From Phenylobacterium sp. (lineage in GTDB: Bacteria; Pseudomonadota; Alphaproteobacteria; Caulobacterales; Caulobacteraceae), in the NCBI RefSeq assembly GCF_004299445.1, contig NZ_SCTC01000015.1:1-35698 (forward strand): 35,698 nucleotides of DNA, written 5' to 3'. The number at the start of each line of letters is the position of its first letter. Position 1 is the stretch's first letter. Of the stretch, positions 34,134-35,698 are shown piece by piece. A program made the translations under genes and the position numbers. The notes beneath the pieces were generated by a model. It saw nothing but the letters and a program-made list of their open reading frames with translations, did no database searches and had not been told where the DNA came from.

Positions 34134-35698
34134 GCGGTCGCGCGTTGTGGGGTCCATCGCTGGTCGCGGCGACCGTCGCGGGACTGGTGGCGACCGGCGT
34201 GGCCGTCGGCGCCTCGACCGAACGCCCGGCCAAGCCGGCGAAGGCGACTGAGGCCGTGCCGCCCGCGGCTCAGGCCGGCCGGCTGCCGGGGTACAGCGCC
34301 GAGCGCAACGCCTATTTCGGCGACCTGCACGTCCACACCTACCTGTCGAACGATGCGTACATTTCCAACGCGCGGCGCACGCCGGACGACGCCTACCGGT
34401 TCGCGCAGGGCGAGGCGATCGGGCACCCCTCGGGCTTCGCGGTGCGCCTGCAGGGCGGGCCGTTGGACTTCACCGCCGTCACGGATCACTCGGAGTACCT
34501 CGCGGTGGTCAGCGCCGCGGCCCGGCCCGGGCATCCGCTGGGCAAGCTGCCGTTCAGCCAGAACCTGATCGCCACCGATCCGGTCCAGGCCCAGAGGGGG
34601 TTCGAGGCCTTCACCAGCGCCAAGCTCCAGGGCACGATGCCCAAGGAGTACGACGATCCCGCGATCGTCGCCGAAGGCTGGCGCGAGGTGCAGGACGCCG
34701 CGGCTCGCCATAACCGGCCCGGCCGCTTCACCAGCTTCGTGGGCTACGAATTCACCGCCTCGCTCGAAGGCAAGAACCTGCATCGCAACGTGATCTTCAA
34801 GACCGCGCGCGTACCCGGCGCCCCGTTCTCGGCCACCAGCGTCTACGATCCAGAACTGCTGTGGCAGGCCATGGACGGCTGGCGGGCCAAGGGCATCGAG
34901 GCGCTGGCCATCCCGCACAATTCGAACGGCTCGGACGGCATCATGTTCGACAGCGTGCGCCTGAACGGCCAGCCGATCGACAAGGCCTACGCCGAGATGC
35001 GGATGCGCAACGAGCCGCTCGTCGAGATCACCCAGACGAAAGGCACATCCGAGACCCATCCCTCGCTGTCGCCCAACGACGAGTGGGCCAACTTCGAGAT
35101 CTGGGAGCGCTACATCGCACAGAACAAGATGGTCACCAGGTTCGCGGGCAGCTACGTCCGCCGGGCCCTGCAGGACGGAATCCTCCAACGCGAAAAGCTC
35201 GGCGTGAACCCCTTCAAGCTCGGCTTCGTGGGGGCGACCGACACGCACAACGCCACGCCAGGGCTGGTCGAAGAGGTCGACTACGTCGGCGCGTCCGGGC
35301 TTCGCGATGGCGCGCCCGAGCAGCGCGGCTCGGTGCTGCCCAAGGGCGCGGCCGACTGGCCGGCGCGCGGACCGATCCAGTACTCGGCGCGCGGGGGCTC
35401 GGGTCTTACGGGTGTCTGGGCCGAGGAGAACAGCCGCGATGCGATCTATGCGGCGCTGCGGCGCAAGGAGACGTTCGCGACGTCGGGGCCGCGGATCAAG
35501 GTGCGGTTCTTCGCCAGCTACGACTTCCCGGCCGACCTGATGACCCGGCCCGACACGGTGCGCCAGGCCTACGCCCGCGGCGTGCCCATGGGCGGCGACC
35601 TGCTGGCCGCACGGGGGAAGGCCCCGCAGTTCCTGGTCTGGGCGGTGCGCGACCCGCGCGCCGGCTACCTCCAGCGGGCCCAGGTGGTGAAGGGCTGG
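34130..35698 (+). CDS. DUF3604 family protein, PHP-type metal site (3' end cut by window)
   Basis: The gene runs past the right edge; 523 residues are visible. GTG 34130 overlaps the sulfatase stop (GTGA). The N-terminus LWGPSLVAATVAGLVATGVA is a signal peptide. The domain has PHP-like metal motifs: GDLHVHTYLSND (His67, His69), TDHSEYL (118-124), PHNSNGSDG and GATDTHNATPG. This family is common in Sphingomonadales and Caulobacterales beside TonB receptors and sulfatases, but its reaction is unproven; phosphoesterase or other hydrolase is the inference. The periplasmic location fits the adjacent sulfatase. Confidence 0.88.
   Translation, partial: MSGRALWGPSLVAATVAGLVATGVAVGASTERPAKPAKATEAVPPAAQAGRLPGYSAERNAYFGDLHVHTYLSNDAYISNARRTPDDAYRFAQGEAIGHPSGFAVRLQGGPLDFTAVTDHSEYLAVVSAAARPGHPLGKLPFSQNLIATDPVQAQRGFEAFTSAKLQGTMPKEYDDPAIVAEGWREVQDAAARHNRPGRFTSFVGYEFTASLEGKNLHRNVIFKTARVPGAPFSATSVYDPELLWQAMDGWRAKGIEALAIPHNSNGSDGIMFDSVRLNGQPIDKAYAEMRMRNEPLVEITQTKGTSETHPSLSPNDEWANFEIWERYIAQNKMVTRFAGSYVRRALQDGILQREKLGVNPFKLGFVGATDTHNATPGLVEEVDYVGASGLRDGAPEQRGSVLPKGAADWPARGPIQYSARGGSGLTGVWAEENSRDAIYAALRRKETFATSGPRIKVRFFASYDFPADLMTRPDTVRQAYARGVPMGGDLLAARGKAPQFLVWAVRDPRAGYLQRAQVVKGW

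Overview
The window is about 35.7 kb of GC-rich (estimated near 70% G+C by eye), gene-dense bacterial DNA. Alphaproteobacterial traits include a TTGACG-type promoter, vitamin-type TonB receptors, a 3-hydroxybutyrate dehydrogenase, a type II NADH dehydrogenase, and small TerB/DnaJ and membrane proteins. Together they suggest the Caulobacteraceae (Phenylobacterium/Caulobacter-like). This placement rests on gene style, not on a phylogenetic marker. I see no rRNA, CRISPR array, insertion sequence or phage gene. The one tRNA gene is tRNA-Sec.

Layout. (1) 1-9.4 kb, general metabolism: noncoding DNA with tandem nonamers; a class I aminotransferase; a leftward group of fused 5-oxoprolinase, an exported hypothetical protein and a DUF1294 protein; a TerB/DnaJ protein; a small membrane protein; a flavodiiron-like metallo-hydrolase; and a rightward monooxygenase/acyl-CoA dehydrogenase pair. 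(2) 9.5-15.2 kb, a compact selenocysteine locus: selB, selC (tRNA-Sec), a thioredoxin-fused protein and a UGSC-motif selenoprotein all on the minus strand, with selA divergent. The selenoprotein is split by an in-frame UGA followed by a SECIS-like hairpin, so a naive ORF caller breaks it into two fragments. (3) 15.2-20.2 kb: patatin/DUF302 pair, secreted cupin, MFS exporter with a possible attenuator leader, a small protein, and a LysR regulator. (4) 20.3-26.7 kb, all minus strand: amino-acid permease; a four-gene translationally coupled set (YHS protein, DoxX-like membrane protein, ATP-grasp-like protein, metallo-hydrolase); then 3-hydroxybutyrate dehydrogenase and NADH dehydrogenase. (5) 26.7-35.7 kb: a TetR regulator (cotranscribed with the permease) divergent from a TonB receptor, a sphingosine-1-phosphate-lyase-like enzyme, an AGXT2-like aminotransferase, a Tat-exported sulfatase and a PHP-type DUF3604 protein that runs off the end.

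The two most notable systems are these. The selenocysteine locus places the Sec decoding genes (except selD, not seen here) next to what is probably their client: a small UGSC selenoprotein and its thioredoxin-domain partner. The right-end cluster looks like an uptake-and-degradation route for an esterified (sulfate or phosphate) amino-alcohol or sphingoid-like compound; its substrate is unknown.
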